Origin: Ponticaulis sp.
Lineage (GTDB): Bacteria > Pseudomonadota > Alphaproteobacteria > Caulobacterales > Hyphomonadaceae
Length of the DNA stretch: 64,000 nucleotides
Reading direction: 5' to 3'
Assembly: GCA_002692725.1 (NCBI GenBank)
Contig: NZLU01000017.1
Coordinates: forward strand, 310,001 to 374,000
The notes beneath the pieces were generated by a model, which was not told the origin of the DNA, did no database searches, and saw only the letters and a list, made by a program, of their open reading frames with translations. Numbering within the stretch: the stretch's first letter is position 1; each line of letters begins with the position of its first letter. The position numbers and the translations under genes are program-made. Positions 51,870 through 61,428 of this stretch are shown here, in pieces.

Positions 51870-52814
51870 ATGAAAGCAGTCATTTCGGGGCTTGTCGCAA
51901 TCATCGCCATGACCGGAGGCGCGTTCGCTCAGTCTGACACGGATCGTCCGGATTGGGTGAAATCCGAATTCGGACCGGACGACCGGCTTGGCGCGATGAA
52001 TTATCTGACACCGGAAAAAACCGCGAAAGCGTCAAAGCTCATCACTACGGGCAAAACCTATGCGCTTGGCATGATCACGGGCCGCGACACGCCGGCATTG
52101 GCGCCGCGCGAGTATAACGTTTTTGTCTTTCCGGGAGGAGATGGCTCAGGGACCGTGGGCGCGGCCAATGGCATCACCACAAATGATGACATGGTCAGCA
52201 CTTATCAGGGCGTGGGCAGCCAGATTGATGGCTTCGGGCATATCGGGCTCGGACATCGCCATTATAACGGTGTGCATGTCAGCGAGTTTGTGACCTCGAC
52301 AGGCCTTCAGCAATTCGGCACGGAGAACCTTTTGCCGGTCGCCACCCGCGGCATTTTGCTCGACATGACGAAACATTTCGATGCGAACCCCGTCAGAGCC
52401 GGGCAGACCTTCAACAAGGCTGAAATACAGGCGGCTTTAGCGGCGGCGGATCTGACCCTTGAGAAGGGCGATATCGTCATCTTCCACACCGGAACCATGG
52501 AAGAGGTACGAAATAATGGATTCTCACAAATGGTGCCCGGCATTGGCGTTGAGGGCGCAGAATTTCTTGCTCAGGCGGGCGTGGTCGCGATTGGTGCTGA
52601 CACATTCTGTGTTGAGGCCATCCCGTTTGAAAACCGCGCCCGACCCTACGATGTTCACCAGACCCTTCTCACGAAATACGGGGTCTATATTCTCGAAAAC
52701 ATGGTGACCGAAGAAATGGCTGCAGATGGGGTGACCGAGTTCTTCTTTACCTTGGGCGTTCCGCGACTTGAGGGGACGGTCCAGGCCATTATCAATCCCG
52801 TTGCGATCCGCTGA
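51870..52814 (+). CDS. Exported cyclase-family (PF04199-like) hydrolase
   Basis: The 314-residue protein has a signal peptide (cleavage near AFAQ) and the cyclase fold shared with bacterial kynurenine formamidase. The metal motif is QIDGFGHIGLGHRHYNG, a variant of the usual HxGTHxDxPxH; the catalytic H/E pairs elsewhere (GIGVEGAEFL) are present. The start at 51870 has GGGGAGGAA seven bases upstream; the longer frame to 51735 overlaps the divergent gene. It leads the cyclase-SDR-GNAT operon. Substrate unknown. Confidence 0.82.
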   Translation: MKAVISGLVAIIAMTGGAFAQSDTDRPDWVKSEFGPDDRLGAMNYLTPEKTAKASKLITTGKTYALGMITGRDTPALAPREYNVFVFPGGDGSGTVGAANGITTNDDMVSTYQGVGSQIDGFGHIGLGHRHYNGVHVSEFVTSTGLQQFGTENLLPVATRGILLDMTKHFDANPVRAGQTFNKAEIQAALAAADLTLEKGDIVIFHTGTMEEVRNNGFSQMVPGIGVEGAEFLAQAGVVAIGADTFCVEAIPFENRARPYDVHQTLLTKYGVYILENMVTEEMAADGVTEFFFTLGVPRLEGTVQAIINPVAIR

Positions 52815-52826
52815 TCTGGAGGAAAT

Positions 52827-53624
52827 GTGCGTAAACGCGCTCTGATTACAGGAGCTTCGGCAGGCATCGGAGCAGCTTTTGCGGAGCATTACGCTGAACG
52901 AGAGTGTGACCTTGTTCTCACCGCACGGCGGAAGGACCGGCTGGAACGGTTGGCCGCGACCCTGAAGCGACGTCATGGCTGTCAGACCGAGATTCTGGTG
53001 TCTGATCTTGCCGATCCCAATGCGCCGTCGCAATTGGTATCGGAGCTGGGAGAGCGTGGGATTTCGATTGATATCCTCATCAATAATGCCGGATATGGCC
53101 TTCCAGGCACATTTCAGACCACAAGCTGGCCAGACCAGCAGACTTTTCTGCAGGTCTTATTGGTCGCGCCGACCGAGCTCTGCCATCACCTGCTTCCAGA
53201 TATGATTGAACGCGGGTATGGCCGGATCATCAATGTCGCGTCTCTTGCGGGGTTCATGCCCGGTGGCAGCGGACATACGCTTTATGGTCCGGTGAAGGCG
53301 GCCATGATCCGGCTGTCGGAATCCTTAAACGCTGAAACTTCGGGCCAGGGCGTGTATGTCACCGCGCTGTGTCCGGGCCTGACTTATTCTGAATTTCATG
53401 ATGTGAATGGCCAGCGCGACAGCCTATCGAAAGTGCCCGGTTTTATGTGGCAAACGGCTGACGAGGTGGTGAAAGCCGCTTGCAGGGCGAATGAAGCGAA
53501 CCGCCCTGTCATCGTTACAGGCGTTGCAAACAAAATATTGGCGTCTACAAACAAGCTGCTACCCGATGCGATAGGCCGTGCACTTATGAAAGAGCAGGCC
53601 ACACGGTTCCGAAAGAAGCCCTGA
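52827..53624 (+). CDS. Short-chain dehydrogenase/reductase
   Basis: The 265-residue SDR starts with GTG at 52827 after GGAGGAAA. Motifs: LITGASAGIGAAF, NNAGYGLPG, and the catalytic YGPVKAAM (Tyr and Lys present). It resembles the DltE-type SDRs that act on hydrophobic or ketone substrates. It begins 12 bases after the cyclase gene and is followed one base later by the acetyltransferase gene, so the three form one operon. The reaction is not predictable from sequence. Confidence 0.88.
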   Translation: MRKRALITGASAGIGAAFAEHYAERECDLVLTARRKDRLERLAATLKRRHGCQTEILVSDLADPNAPSQLVSELGERGISIDILINNAGYGLPGTFQTTSWPDQQTFLQVLLVAPTELCHHLLPDMIERGYGRIINVASLAGFMPGGSGHTLYGPVKAAMIRLSESLNAETSGQGVYVTALCPGLTYSEFHDVNGQRDSLSKVPGFMWQTADEVVKAACRANEANRPVIVTGVANKILASTNKLLPDAIGRALMKEQATRFRKKP

Positions 53625-53625
53625 T

Positions 53626-54135
53626 TTGGATTCTGATGAGGTGTCATACAGTCATTTGGTTTCGGACCTGAACAAAGATCAGTATGCGGAACATAGGCTG
53701 CCGCCTGATCTGGAGCGACGTCAGTTCGATCCGTCCTGCCATCCCATTTCTGCGCGAACGCTGCTAAATCTGGCCTATCAATCGGGTGGCGGTGATGTCC
53801 GAGATACTGACGATTGGTGGAATGAGATCAGCCGAGATGCTGAATTCGATATCGCCCTATGTCTGGCTGTTTTCGACCGAAATTCGGACCAATTGGTTGC
53901 GTTTGCGCATGGCTGGACCTCTGGATTCGTCAAAGATATCGCCGTTCATCCCGACTTTCGTCGGTCGGGACTGGGGCAATTTCTAGTTCGTGAACTCGCC
54001 CGTGTGTTTTTAGAGCGAGGTTTTTGTCAGATGTCGCTGAAAGTCATGCGCGATAATCCGCATGGCGCGCTCAGTTTCTATTCAGCGCTGGGATTTAAGC
54101 CGCTCGAGACGTCAGAACCTGTTAATGAAGGGTAA
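53626..54135 (+). CDS. GNAT-family N-acetyltransferase
   Basis: This 169-residue protein has the GNAT acetyl-CoA site: VAFAHGWTSGFVKDIAVHPDFRRSGLGQFLVREL, then VMRDNPHGALSFYSALGF. The start is uncertain: TTG at 53626 has no strong ribosome site, and GTG at 53641 is also possible. It follows the SDR stop by one base, suggesting coupling. Its substrate is unknown. Confidence 0.83.
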   Translation: MDSDEVSYSHLVSDLNKDQYAEHRLPPDLERRQFDPSCHPISARTLLNLAYQSGGGDVRDTDDWWNEISRDAEFDIALCLAVFDRNSDQLVAFAHGWTSGFVKDIAVHPDFRRSGLGQFLVRELARVFLERGFCQMSLKVMRDNPHGALSFYSALGFKPLETSEPVNEG

Positions 54136-54137
54136 AA

Positions 54138-54179
54138 AACAGGCTTTGAACCCTTAACAAAGAGTTTCCAAAGCCTGTT
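54138..54179 (+). terminator. Terminator after the GNAT gene
   Basis: An 11-bp inverted repeat (54138-54148 with 54169-54179) has a 20-base loop. It starts right after the GNAT stop and is followed by AAATTTT. The structure could act in both directions; the hemerythrin gene ends at 54254 on the other strand. Confidence 0.6.
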
Positions 54180-54253
54180 AAATTTTAACGGATGTACTTT
54201 ATTCCAGTGAAAAATATGAATTAATATTCCGTCCGTTCCCGTTAACGACCTGT

Positions 54254-54733
54254 TTACGCTTCAAGGGCGCCTTCGGCCTTTTGGGTTTCGAGTTCGCGTT
54301 CTTTGTTTTTCCGTGTGAGGAATTCACGTGCAATCTCACCGTTTTCGTCCTCGCCAATTGTTTTGTGCGCCCGCTGGAAAATTTCTTCTTCTTCCTCGTC
54401 GATATGGTGCTCATACTCATGGCGCAGGGTTTTAAATCGAAGCAACCAGCCAGGAGGGCTCATATCCGTGTCGTTGAGCTCCTGAAGAATATCGTCAATT
54501 TCCTTGTGCTCGGCGACTGAATGGCGCGCCCGAGGTTGGCCCTTCTCTGTGGTGATCAATTCGCCGTAGAAGCTCTCTTCCTCCGCCGCGGCATGCGCAC
54601 TGACATCGCAATAGAATTTACGCCACAGAATCTGGCGTTCCGGGCTGTCGCCTTCGGTTTGTGAGAGTTTTTCCAAAAGGTCCCGATGCGTGTCATGATC
54701 GGTTTTCAGAACATCATAAATGGGTTTGACCAT
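54254..54733 (-). CDS. Hemerythrin HHE-domain protein
   Basis: The 159-residue helical protein has the HHE cation-binding pattern: DVLKTDHDTHRDLL, SAHAAAEEESFYGEL, HSVAEHKEIDDIL and RHEYEHHIDEEEEEIF. It probably binds a di-iron centre in a four-helix bundle and may sense or store oxygen or NO. The C-terminal 30 residues are charged and coiled-coil-like. Without a partner domain it is a stand-alone hemerythrin. Confidence 0.85.
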   Translation of the reverse strand: MVKPIYDVLKTDHDTHRDLLEKLSQTEGDSPERQILWRKFYCDVSAHAAAEEESFYGELITTEKGQPRARHSVAEHKEIDDILQELNDTDMSPPGWLLRFKTLRHEYEHHIDEEEEEIFQRAHKTIGEDENGEIAREFLTRKNKERELETQKAEGALEA

Positions 54734-54840
54734 GGGTGCGTATCCAACATTGTAACGCTAACCTAACGTCGATATCTGTCGGAGAGTTCCGGAAAAGCCA
54801 TTTAAGGTCGGCGGGACGCACCTGGCTAGACCGCAAGACA

Positions 54841-56262
54841 CTAGTCTGCGGGCATTGCAATCAAGCCGATTCCGGGTTTACCGGCGAGGGTCCAGGTTAG
54901 ACCGGTCTGCGCAAAATCGAGCGTAATTTCGCTGGAAAAGGCCGATTTGCACATGCGCTCAATCACGACGGACCCAAAGCCGCGGCGCGTCGGCGGAGAG
55001 ACGGGCGGACCGCCTGATTCCTGCCAGGAGATATTGAGGCCAGGTGTCGGGTCGTCGCCGCTGATTGTGAGAGACCAGTTGACATCCACCGCGCCGGTTT
55101 CATTCGACAACGCGCCGTATTTCGCTGCGTTGGTTGCCAGTTCGAACAGCGCCATGCCGAGAGATTGGGCCGCCTTCGCATCCACCCAGATTTCGGGCCC
55201 GGTCAGCCGGATGCGCTCTCCAATCAGATCATCCAGATGGCGGAGTTGTGCTCTCACCAGATCTTCGAGGGACATGCCGCGCCATCCGCCTTTCAGGAGC
55301 AGATCATGGCTTGCCGCAAGTGAATGAAGGCGCTGTGAGAAATTCGAGATGAATTGTGGGTCGACATCGCGGCCGGTATACCGGGCAATACTCTGCACCA
55401 TGGTGAGAAGGTTTTTGGACCGGTGATTGATCTCACCCATCAGGAAGGCGATTTCTTCCTGCCGCTCGCGCTCCTCTGTAATGTCGGTATTGGTGCCGAA
55501 CCAGCGCTTAATCTGGCCCTCTTCATTCCGGATCGGCATGGCCCGTGACAGAAACCAGCGATATTCGCCGGTCTTGCTGCGAAGGGGAAAGGTATCTTCC
55601 CACACTTCACCGGTATCCCAAGAATGCTGAATACGGTCTACGACGCGATCGATATGGTCAGGGTGGTGAACTGACTTCCAGCCCCAGCCTTCCATCTCGC
55701 TAAGCGTGGTGCCTGTATAATCAAACCAGCGCTTATTATACCAGAAAATCAGGCCATTGCGGTCAGCCATCCAGGCGAGCTGTGAGACGTTATCGGCCAT
55801 TGTGCGAAAGCGGGCTTCGCTTTCTTCAAGCTGTTTGCGCGCCTCAATCTCTTTTGAAATATCGCGGGCAATCTTTGATGCGCCGACGACTTTTCCCTGT
55901 TCATCCAGAATGGGTGATATGGTAACCGAGATCGGGACTTCCGCGCCCGACTTGTGCAGGCGTACCGTTTCCATCTGATCGACAATTTCACCCTTTCGGA
56001 TGGCGCTCAGAATGGCATCTTCCTCATGCTGGAGGCGGTTTGGAACAAGCTTCCGAATAGTTTGGCCAACGATCTCGTCGGCCGAAAAGCCAAACATGCG
56101 TTCGGCGGCCGGATTCCAGCTTGTGATCGTACCGTCCAGAGTTTTGCTGACGATTGCGTCCCGAGAGGATGCGATGATTGCCGCCAGCCATGCATTGTTT
56201 TCGCTGGCTGTATTAAAGCTGAGCAATGAATGCTTGCCGGGAGGTGCCAAATTTTGGGGCAT
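54841..56262 (-). CDS. PAS-PAS HWE-family sensor histidine kinase
   Basis: The 473-residue soluble protein has a first PAS domain (about 20-135), a second PAS with a PAC motif (about 145-265), and an HWE histidine kinase core. The phosphoacceptor is H280 in EINHRSKNLL, the HWE signature, followed by the ATP-binding domain (ALFELATNAAKYGAL; GFGSVVIERM). No membrane segment is seen, so it senses a cytoplasmic signal. There is no response regulator gene beside it. HWE kinases are typical of alphaproteobacteria and often act in the general stress or light responses. Confidence 0.88.
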   Translation of the reverse strand: MPQNLAPPGKHSLLSFNTASENNAWLAAIIASSRDAIVSKTLDGTITSWNPAAERMFGFSADEIVGQTIRKLVPNRLQHEEDAILSAIRKGEIVDQMETVRLHKSGAEVPISVTISPILDEQGKVVGASKIARDISKEIEARKQLEESEARFRTMADNVSQLAWMADRNGLIFWYNKRWFDYTGTTLSEMEGWGWKSVHHPDHIDRVVDRIQHSWDTGEVWEDTFPLRSKTGEYRWFLSRAMPIRNEEGQIKRWFGTNTDITEERERQEEIAFLMGEINHRSKNLLTMVQSIARYTGRDVDPQFISNFSQRLHSLAASHDLLLKGGWRGMSLEDLVRAQLRHLDDLIGERIRLTGPEIWVDAKAAQSLGMALFELATNAAKYGALSNETGAVDVNWSLTISGDDPTPGLNISWQESGGPPVSPPTRRGFGSVVIERMCKSAFSSEITLDFAQTGLTWTLAGKPGIGLIAMPAD

Positions 56263-56348
56263 AACGTCATTCTGGAATAAGTCTTTAAGAGAATACCTTA
56301 TCAGGATACTCGACTACTTCCAGAAGTATTTGTGTTAGTCCTGCTAAA

Positions 56349-59141
56349 TCAGTGTGCTTCTGCCCAATTGAGGGCAGCCCGCGCTTCAACATCCAGCGGG
56401 ACAGATAGTTGAAGAGAGGGGGAGGTCGCGTTCTGCATGGTTTGTTGCGCGACCGTAATAAGTTGATCCGCTTCGTTTTCGGGGCATTCAAAAACCAATT
56501 CGTCATGCACCTGCAGAAGCATTTTTGCTTTTAATCCGGCCTCGGACAATGCGGCAGGCATGGCAATCATGGCGCGTTTGATAATGTCCGCAGCGGAGCC
56601 CTGAATAGGCGCATTGATGGCCTGACGCTCGGCAAAACCGCGCTGTGCTGGATTTTTTGCCTTTATGCCCTGAACCCAGCATTTCCGGCCATAGATGGTC
56701 TCAACGAAATTGTGCTCTTTTGCGAACTCCTTTGTGTCATCCATGTATTTTCGGATGCCCGGAAATTTCTCAAAATACGCTTTGATGTAATCCCGTGCCT
56801 CGCTCTGTGGAATGCTCAGCTGATTTGAAAGTCCGTATGCGGATATTCCATAAATAATGCCGAAATTGATCGCTTTCGCCTGACGACGGATCATCGGATC
56901 CATGCCCTCAATTGGCACACCAAACATCTCACTTGCCGTCATGGCGTGAATATCGAGGCCTTCGGTGAAGGCATTCTTCAGCGCGTCAATTTCGGCGATA
57001 TGAGCCAGGAGGCGCAACTCGATCTGAGAATAGTCCGCCGCCACGAGGACGTTTCCAGGCTCCGCTACAAAGGCTTCGCGAATTTTGCGGCCCTCTTCGG
57101 TCCGGATCGGTATGTTCTGAAGGTTCGGATCGTTGGAGGAGAGCCGTCCAGTCTGCGCCACGGCAAGCGAATAGGAGGTGTGAACTCGCCCTGTTTTCGG
57201 ATTGATTGCCTGCTGTAAGGCATCGGCATAGGTGCTTTTCAGCTTGGACAGCATCCGCCATTTGGTGATGGTTTGCGGTAGTTCATGACCTTCTGCAGCA
57301 AGTTCTTCGAGCTTGCTGGCATCGGTCGACCAGGCGCCGGTCTTGGTTTTCTTGCCGCCTGGCAGCCCCATTTCGTCAAACAGGATCTCGCCCAATTGTT
57401 TCGGCGAACCGAGATTGAACTCGCGGCCTGCACACTCATGGGCTTCGGCTTCAAGACCCGCCATGCGTTGAGAGAAATCTGATGACATTCGCGATAAAGC
57501 ATCCCGGTCGACTTTAATGCCTTCAAGTTCCATCTTCGTGATGACGGAAGGCAGGGGCCGTTCGATTCGCTCATAGACGGTTTTAACCTTTTGTTTAATC
57601 AGCAAAGGACGGAAGATTTGCCAGAGACGAAGGGTAATATCGGCATCTTCGGCGGCATAAGGCGTCGCTTTGTCGAGCGGAACCTGGTCAAAGGTTACCT
57701 GTTTCTTACCAGAGCCACAGACATCCTTGAATGCGATCGGTGTGTGGCCCAGAAATCGCTCTGACAATTCGTCCATGCCATGCCCATGCATCCCGGCATG
57801 AAGCACATAAGACTGCAGCATTGTGTCGTCATAGGGCGCGACGTTAACGCCATAGCGGGAGAAGACAGCCAGGTCGTATTTGAAATTCTGTCCGACCTTC
57901 AGAATGCCGGGGTCTTCCAGCACGGGTTTCAGGGCCTCGATCACGGTTTCAAGCGGCAATTGATCGATTTCATCCGATCCGTCGAGGTTAAGCTCGCCTT
58001 CTGCAATCGCCTTGTGGCCGACAGGAATATAGCAGGCCTCATTGACGCCGGTTGCCAGTGAAATTCCGACCAGATTGGCCGAAACCGCGTTGAGATCATC
58101 CGTTTCGGTATCGCAACCAATTACACCAACCTTCCGAATACGGACAATCCAGTCGTCAAGCGCCGCGACTGTTGTTACGCAGTCATACTTCGTGGTGTCG
58201 ACGCCATCTCGTTCCGCTGCCGGTTCGATTTCACCTTCGGCTTCAAACTGCTCTTTCACGCGGCGCGTAATCGTACGGAATTCCATGCCTTCCAGAAACT
58301 CGATCAGTGTGGCTGGATCAGGATCGGTAACCTTCAAGGCTTCGATCGGAATCTCGAGTGGCACATCCACTTTCAGCGTGACCAGATCGCGCGACATTCG
58401 GATATTGTCCGCATGATCGATCAGTGTTTGTCGGCGTTTTGGCTGTTTAATCTCTTCGGCGCGTTCGAGAAGAGACAGGACATCGCCGTACTCATTGATC
58501 AGCTGAGCGGCTGTTTTGACGCCAATTCCTGGCGCGCCGGGAACATTGTCGACACTATCTCCGGCCAGCGATTGCACATCGATCACCTTGTCTGGCGCGA
58601 CGCCGAATTTTTCTTCCACTTCCTCAAAGCTGATCCGGCGGTTTTTCATCGTATCAAGCAAGGAGACATGCTCTGAGACGAGCTGCATCAGATCCTTGTC
58701 AGACGAGACAATCGTGACGCGCGCGCCTTTGGCTTCAGCCTGTTTCGCATAGGTGGCGATCAGATCGTCGGCCTCATATCCTTCCATCTCGATGGCTGGG
58801 GTCCCAAAAGCCTTTGCGGCATCCCGCATCAGCGGAAACTGAGGCACCAGATCTTCAGGGGGAGGGGGGCGTTGCGCCTTATAATCCGGGTACAGATCAT
58901 TTCTGAAGGTATAGCTGCCTTTGTCGAAAATACAGGCAAAGTGCGTGGGCCTCTCATCGCCTTTCAAGTCTTCGAGCAGCTTCCACAACATGTTGCAAAA
59001 GCCCTGAATAGCGCCAACCGGAAGCCCGTCTGATGGGCGCGTTAGTGGCGGAAGCGCATGGAAGGCCCGGAATATATATCCCGAGGCGTCGATCAGATAG
59101 ACGTGGCTGTCTTCAGTGACGGGAGCGGATTGGTCTGTCAT
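56349..59141 (-). CDS. polA: DNA polymerase I
   Basis: PolA (930 aa) has an N-terminal 5'-3' exonuclease (YLIDASGYIFRAFHALPPL; EGYEADDLIATYA), a 3'-5' exonuclease whose first metal motif DTETDDL is intact (unlike several relatives that lost it), and the family A polymerase: VAADYSQIELRLLAHI (motif A), RRQAKAINFGIIYGIS (O-helix/motif B), and LLQVHDELVFEC (motif C). It fills gaps in repair and removes Okazaki primers. Its length is normal. Confidence 0.96.
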   Translation of the reverse strand: MTDQSAPVTEDSHVYLIDASGYIFRAFHALPPLTRPSDGLPVGAIQGFCNMLWKLLEDLKGDERPTHFACIFDKGSYTFRNDLYPDYKAQRPPPPEDLVPQFPLMRDAAKAFGTPAIEMEGYEADDLIATYAKQAEAKGARVTIVSSDKDLMQLVSEHVSLLDTMKNRRISFEEVEEKFGVAPDKVIDVQSLAGDSVDNVPGAPGIGVKTAAQLINEYGDVLSLLERAEEIKQPKRRQTLIDHADNIRMSRDLVTLKVDVPLEIPIEALKVTDPDPATLIEFLEGMEFRTITRRVKEQFEAEGEIEPAAERDGVDTTKYDCVTTVAALDDWIVRIRKVGVIGCDTETDDLNAVSANLVGISLATGVNEACYIPVGHKAIAEGELNLDGSDEIDQLPLETVIEALKPVLEDPGILKVGQNFKYDLAVFSRYGVNVAPYDDTMLQSYVLHAGMHGHGMDELSERFLGHTPIAFKDVCGSGKKQVTFDQVPLDKATPYAAEDADITLRLWQIFRPLLIKQKVKTVYERIERPLPSVITKMELEGIKVDRDALSRMSSDFSQRMAGLEAEAHECAGREFNLGSPKQLGEILFDEMGLPGGKKTKTGAWSTDASKLEELAAEGHELPQTITKWRMLSKLKSTYADALQQAINPKTGRVHTSYSLAVAQTGRLSSNDPNLQNIPIRTEEGRKIREAFVAEPGNVLVAADYSQIELRLLAHIAEIDALKNAFTEGLDIHAMTASEMFGVPIEGMDPMIRRQAKAINFGIIYGISAYGLSNQLSIPQSEARDYIKAYFEKFPGIRKYMDDTKEFAKEHNFVETIYGRKCWVQGIKAKNPAQRGFAERQAINAPIQGSAADIIKRAMIAMPAALSEAGLKAKMLLQVHDELVFECPENEADQLITVAQQTMQNATSPSLQLSVPLDVEARAALNWAEAH

Positions 59142-59288
59142 GCGTGATTCCTTTGGAGGACAGACTTACTGCGTCTCGCCGTCAGGTCCAGCTTTTCGAT
59201 TGTTTTCGCGATCAGAGTGTCCCGTCCGTCTGATACGGATCCTTCCCCAAGTGCAATGTGGTTACCCGGGGTCGGTTATGCTGCGGAC

Positions 59289-59621
59289 TTAATCATCCCA
59301 ACCATAGACAAAATTTGCCGTCTGGTTGACCGCGCCACACGCATCATCAGCATTGGGGGCCCGACCGGATGAGAGGGCGTTGAAACCGGTCAGGAACAGA
59401 TTGCTCCAGAGCGCGAATTTGTCGGCATTACCATAGGCGTCAACGTCTTGTCCGGTCTGTCGTTCGACATTGGAGGCGTAGTCTAGCGTATAACCCGCAA
59501 TCGCCAGATTAGCCCCGCATTCCAACCGTGCGCCGGTCTGATAGCTGTATTGGCTGGCGCAGGCCGAGACCAGCCCAAGCGCAGAAAGTACGATCAACGC
59601 CCTTGATCCTGAGTTTCTCAC
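59289..59621 (-). CDS. Small predicted lipoprotein
   Basis: The 110-residue protein has a lipobox (LGLVSAC, Cys21) and a mature domain with two further Cys (LECGANL and DACGAVN), likely a disulfide, with YGNADKF and VYGWDD at the end. No family is recognised. It is on the same strand as the DASS transporter, whose stop is 56 bp upstream; a link is possible but weak. Confidence 0.65.
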   Translation of the reverse strand: MRNSGSRALIVLSALGLVSACASQYSYQTGARLECGANLAIAGYTLDYASNVERQTGQDVDAYGNADKFALWSNLFLTGFNALSSGRAPNADDACGAVNQTANFVYGWDD

Positions 59622-59677
59622 CGAATTGTCCTCCGTCCTGAAAGATGCGCCCGAAATTTCCGGGTCAGACCTTTATC

Positions 59678-61129
59678 TCACAGGACGAGGGGGGCGAGAT
59701 ATGCCCCGACCAGGGTAATTATCACGACCGCGCCGGCATTAATCCAGAAGCCGGCTCTTAGCATATCGCCCATTGTGACGTGCCCTGAGGCATAAACAAT
59801 TGCGTTCGGCGCTGTTGCGACCGGCAGCATGAAGGCACAGGATGCGGCGAGGGCGGCAGGGCCCAGAAGGCTTTCCGGCGCGACACCAATCCCAATGGCG
59901 AAAGCACCCAGAATTGGGGCGAGCGTTGTCATGGTTGCGACATTGCTGGTCACTTCGGTGAGGTAGACGACAAGGACAACAGCCACGAGCACGATAAGAA
60001 TGGCGGGGGCACCTGCCAGAACGCCCATCTGATCGCCGATCCATTCAGACAGGCCTGTTCGGCTGACGGCCCGCCCGAGCGAAATACCGCCGCCAAAGAG
60101 GAGTAATACGCCCCATGGCAGGCGCTCCGCCTCTTCCCAGCTGAGCAGAGCACGTTTCTCACCGCCACCCGCAGGCACGAGGAAAGTGAGCACCGCGCCA
60201 AAAATCGCAATGCCCATATCAGAGACGTTCTGATACCAGCCAAACCCGGGCACGCCTTCGAGCGCGGATTGAAGCGGAACGCGGCTGACCCAGAGCACAG
60301 CGACAAGGCCAAAAATCATGGCGACCCGCGATTCCTGAGGCGTGATTTTGCCCATAGCGCGCAATTCAGTGCTGACGGTTTCCTGAGCCGCGCCGCTATC
60401 TGCGCCGTCGACATGGGCGGGCATGCCGCGCGTGACAACAAACCAGGCCAGCGGGATCAGGAGCAACATGGCGGGAACGCCAAACGTCATCCATTGCAGA
60501 TAGCCAATTGTCGCGTCGGCATTTTTTTGGAGCCAGTCAATCGCGATCAGGTTTGTGGGTGTACCGATGGGGGTCGCGACGCCGCCAATGCTGGCCGCAT
60601 AGCAAATGCCAAGCATCAACGCTTTCACAAATTTACCGGATGTATCGCCGGTTGAGGTCGCAACCGAAAGGGCAATCGGCACCATCATCAGCGTGGTTGC
60701 CGTGTTGGAAATCCAGGCTGAGATGAGCGCAGTCGCGATCATGAAGCCGCCTGTGATCAGATGAAGCCGGTCGCCAGAGGCCGAAACGATGTTCAGGGCA
60801 ATCCGTTTGTGGAGATTCCAGCGTTCAATGCTCATGGCGACAACGAAGCCGCCCATGAGGAGGCAGACCGTTGTCGAGAAATAGGCTTCTGCGGCTTGTC
60901 CGGCGGTGCCGCCGCCTATCAGCGGCAAAAAGACAATCGGCAAAAGTGACGTTGCAGGAATGGGGATAGCTTCGGTCGACCACCAGGTCGCCATCCAGGC
61001 TAGAAGTGCAGCCACCCGCAAGCCTTCCGGAGCCAGTCCGTCAGGCGGTGGGATCAGACAGATCAGAAACGCGAGCAAAGGCCCGAGCGCCAACCCGATA
61101 TTCTGTGGTGTACTGCGTCCCCCCGACAT
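59678..61129 (-). CDS. DASS/SLC13-family sodium:anion symporter
   Basis: The 483-residue protein has about twelve helices and the family motifs: ATWWSTEAIPIPATSLLPIV, ALISAWISNTATTLMMVP (first SNT, sodium-binding), GGVATPIGTPTNLIA (sodium/substrate loop), and a second SNT-like segment TSNVATMT. It imports dicarboxylates, sulfate or similar anions driven by sodium. The zinc-protein gene just upstream ends three bases before its start, forming a two-gene operon. Confidence 0.88.
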   Translation of the reverse strand: MSGGRSTPQNIGLALGPLLAFLICLIPPPDGLAPEGLRVAALLAWMATWWSTEAIPIPATSLLPIVFLPLIGGGTAGQAAEAYFSTTVCLLMGGFVVAMSIERWNLHKRIALNIVSASGDRLHLITGGFMIATALISAWISNTATTLMMVPIALSVATSTGDTSGKFVKALMLGICYAASIGGVATPIGTPTNLIAIDWLQKNADATIGYLQWMTFGVPAMLLLIPLAWFVVTRGMPAHVDGADSGAAQETVSTELRAMGKITPQESRVAMIFGLVAVLWVSRVPLQSALEGVPGFGWYQNVSDMGIAIFGAVLTFLVPAGGGEKRALLSWEEAERLPWGVLLLFGGGISLGRAVSRTGLSEWIGDQMGVLAGAPAILIVLVAVVLVVYLTEVTSNVATMTTLAPILGAFAIGIGVAPESLLGPAALAASCAFMLPVATAPNAIVYASGHVTMGDMLRAGFWINAGAVVIITLVGAYLAPLVL

Positions 61130-61132
61130 TCG

Positions 61133-61336
61133 TTAGGTCTGCATATCCGGGTCGTGCGCTGACCCTTTCAGAATGAACAAGCGGTCGCAATATTTGCAGG
61201 TGACATAACCGTCATCACCCATTTCATAGAAGACAATCGGATGGCCCAACGCGCCGCCGCCGCCATCACATGCGACTTTGTGTTCTTCGGTCACGATGAT
61301 TTCCGGCGCGGTCTTTAGTTCTACTTCACTCACCAT
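61133..61336 (-). CDS. CHCC zinc-finger domain protein (NDUFS6-like)
   Basis: The 67-residue protein carries the zf-CHCC pattern: KVACDGGGGALGHPIVF supplies one Cys and a His, and YVTCKYCDRLF the C-x-x-C pair. This family includes the bacterial counterpart of mitochondrial complex I subunit NDUFS6. It may bind zinc and act in respiratory assembly. It begins an operon with the DASS transporter three bases downstream, which is an unusual pairing. The full domain is present. Confidence 0.88.
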   Translation of the reverse strand: MVSEVELKTAPEIIVTEEHKVACDGGGGALGHPIVFYEMGDDGYVTCKYCDRLFILKGSAHDPDMQT

Positions 61337-61428
61337 ATTCAGCCCCTGACTGGCGTTTGCGAAATCGTGTTTGCAACATTAGGTAAGAACAGCCTAGTCA
61401 GATAACGTCAATCTTGAAAGCACTGCCC

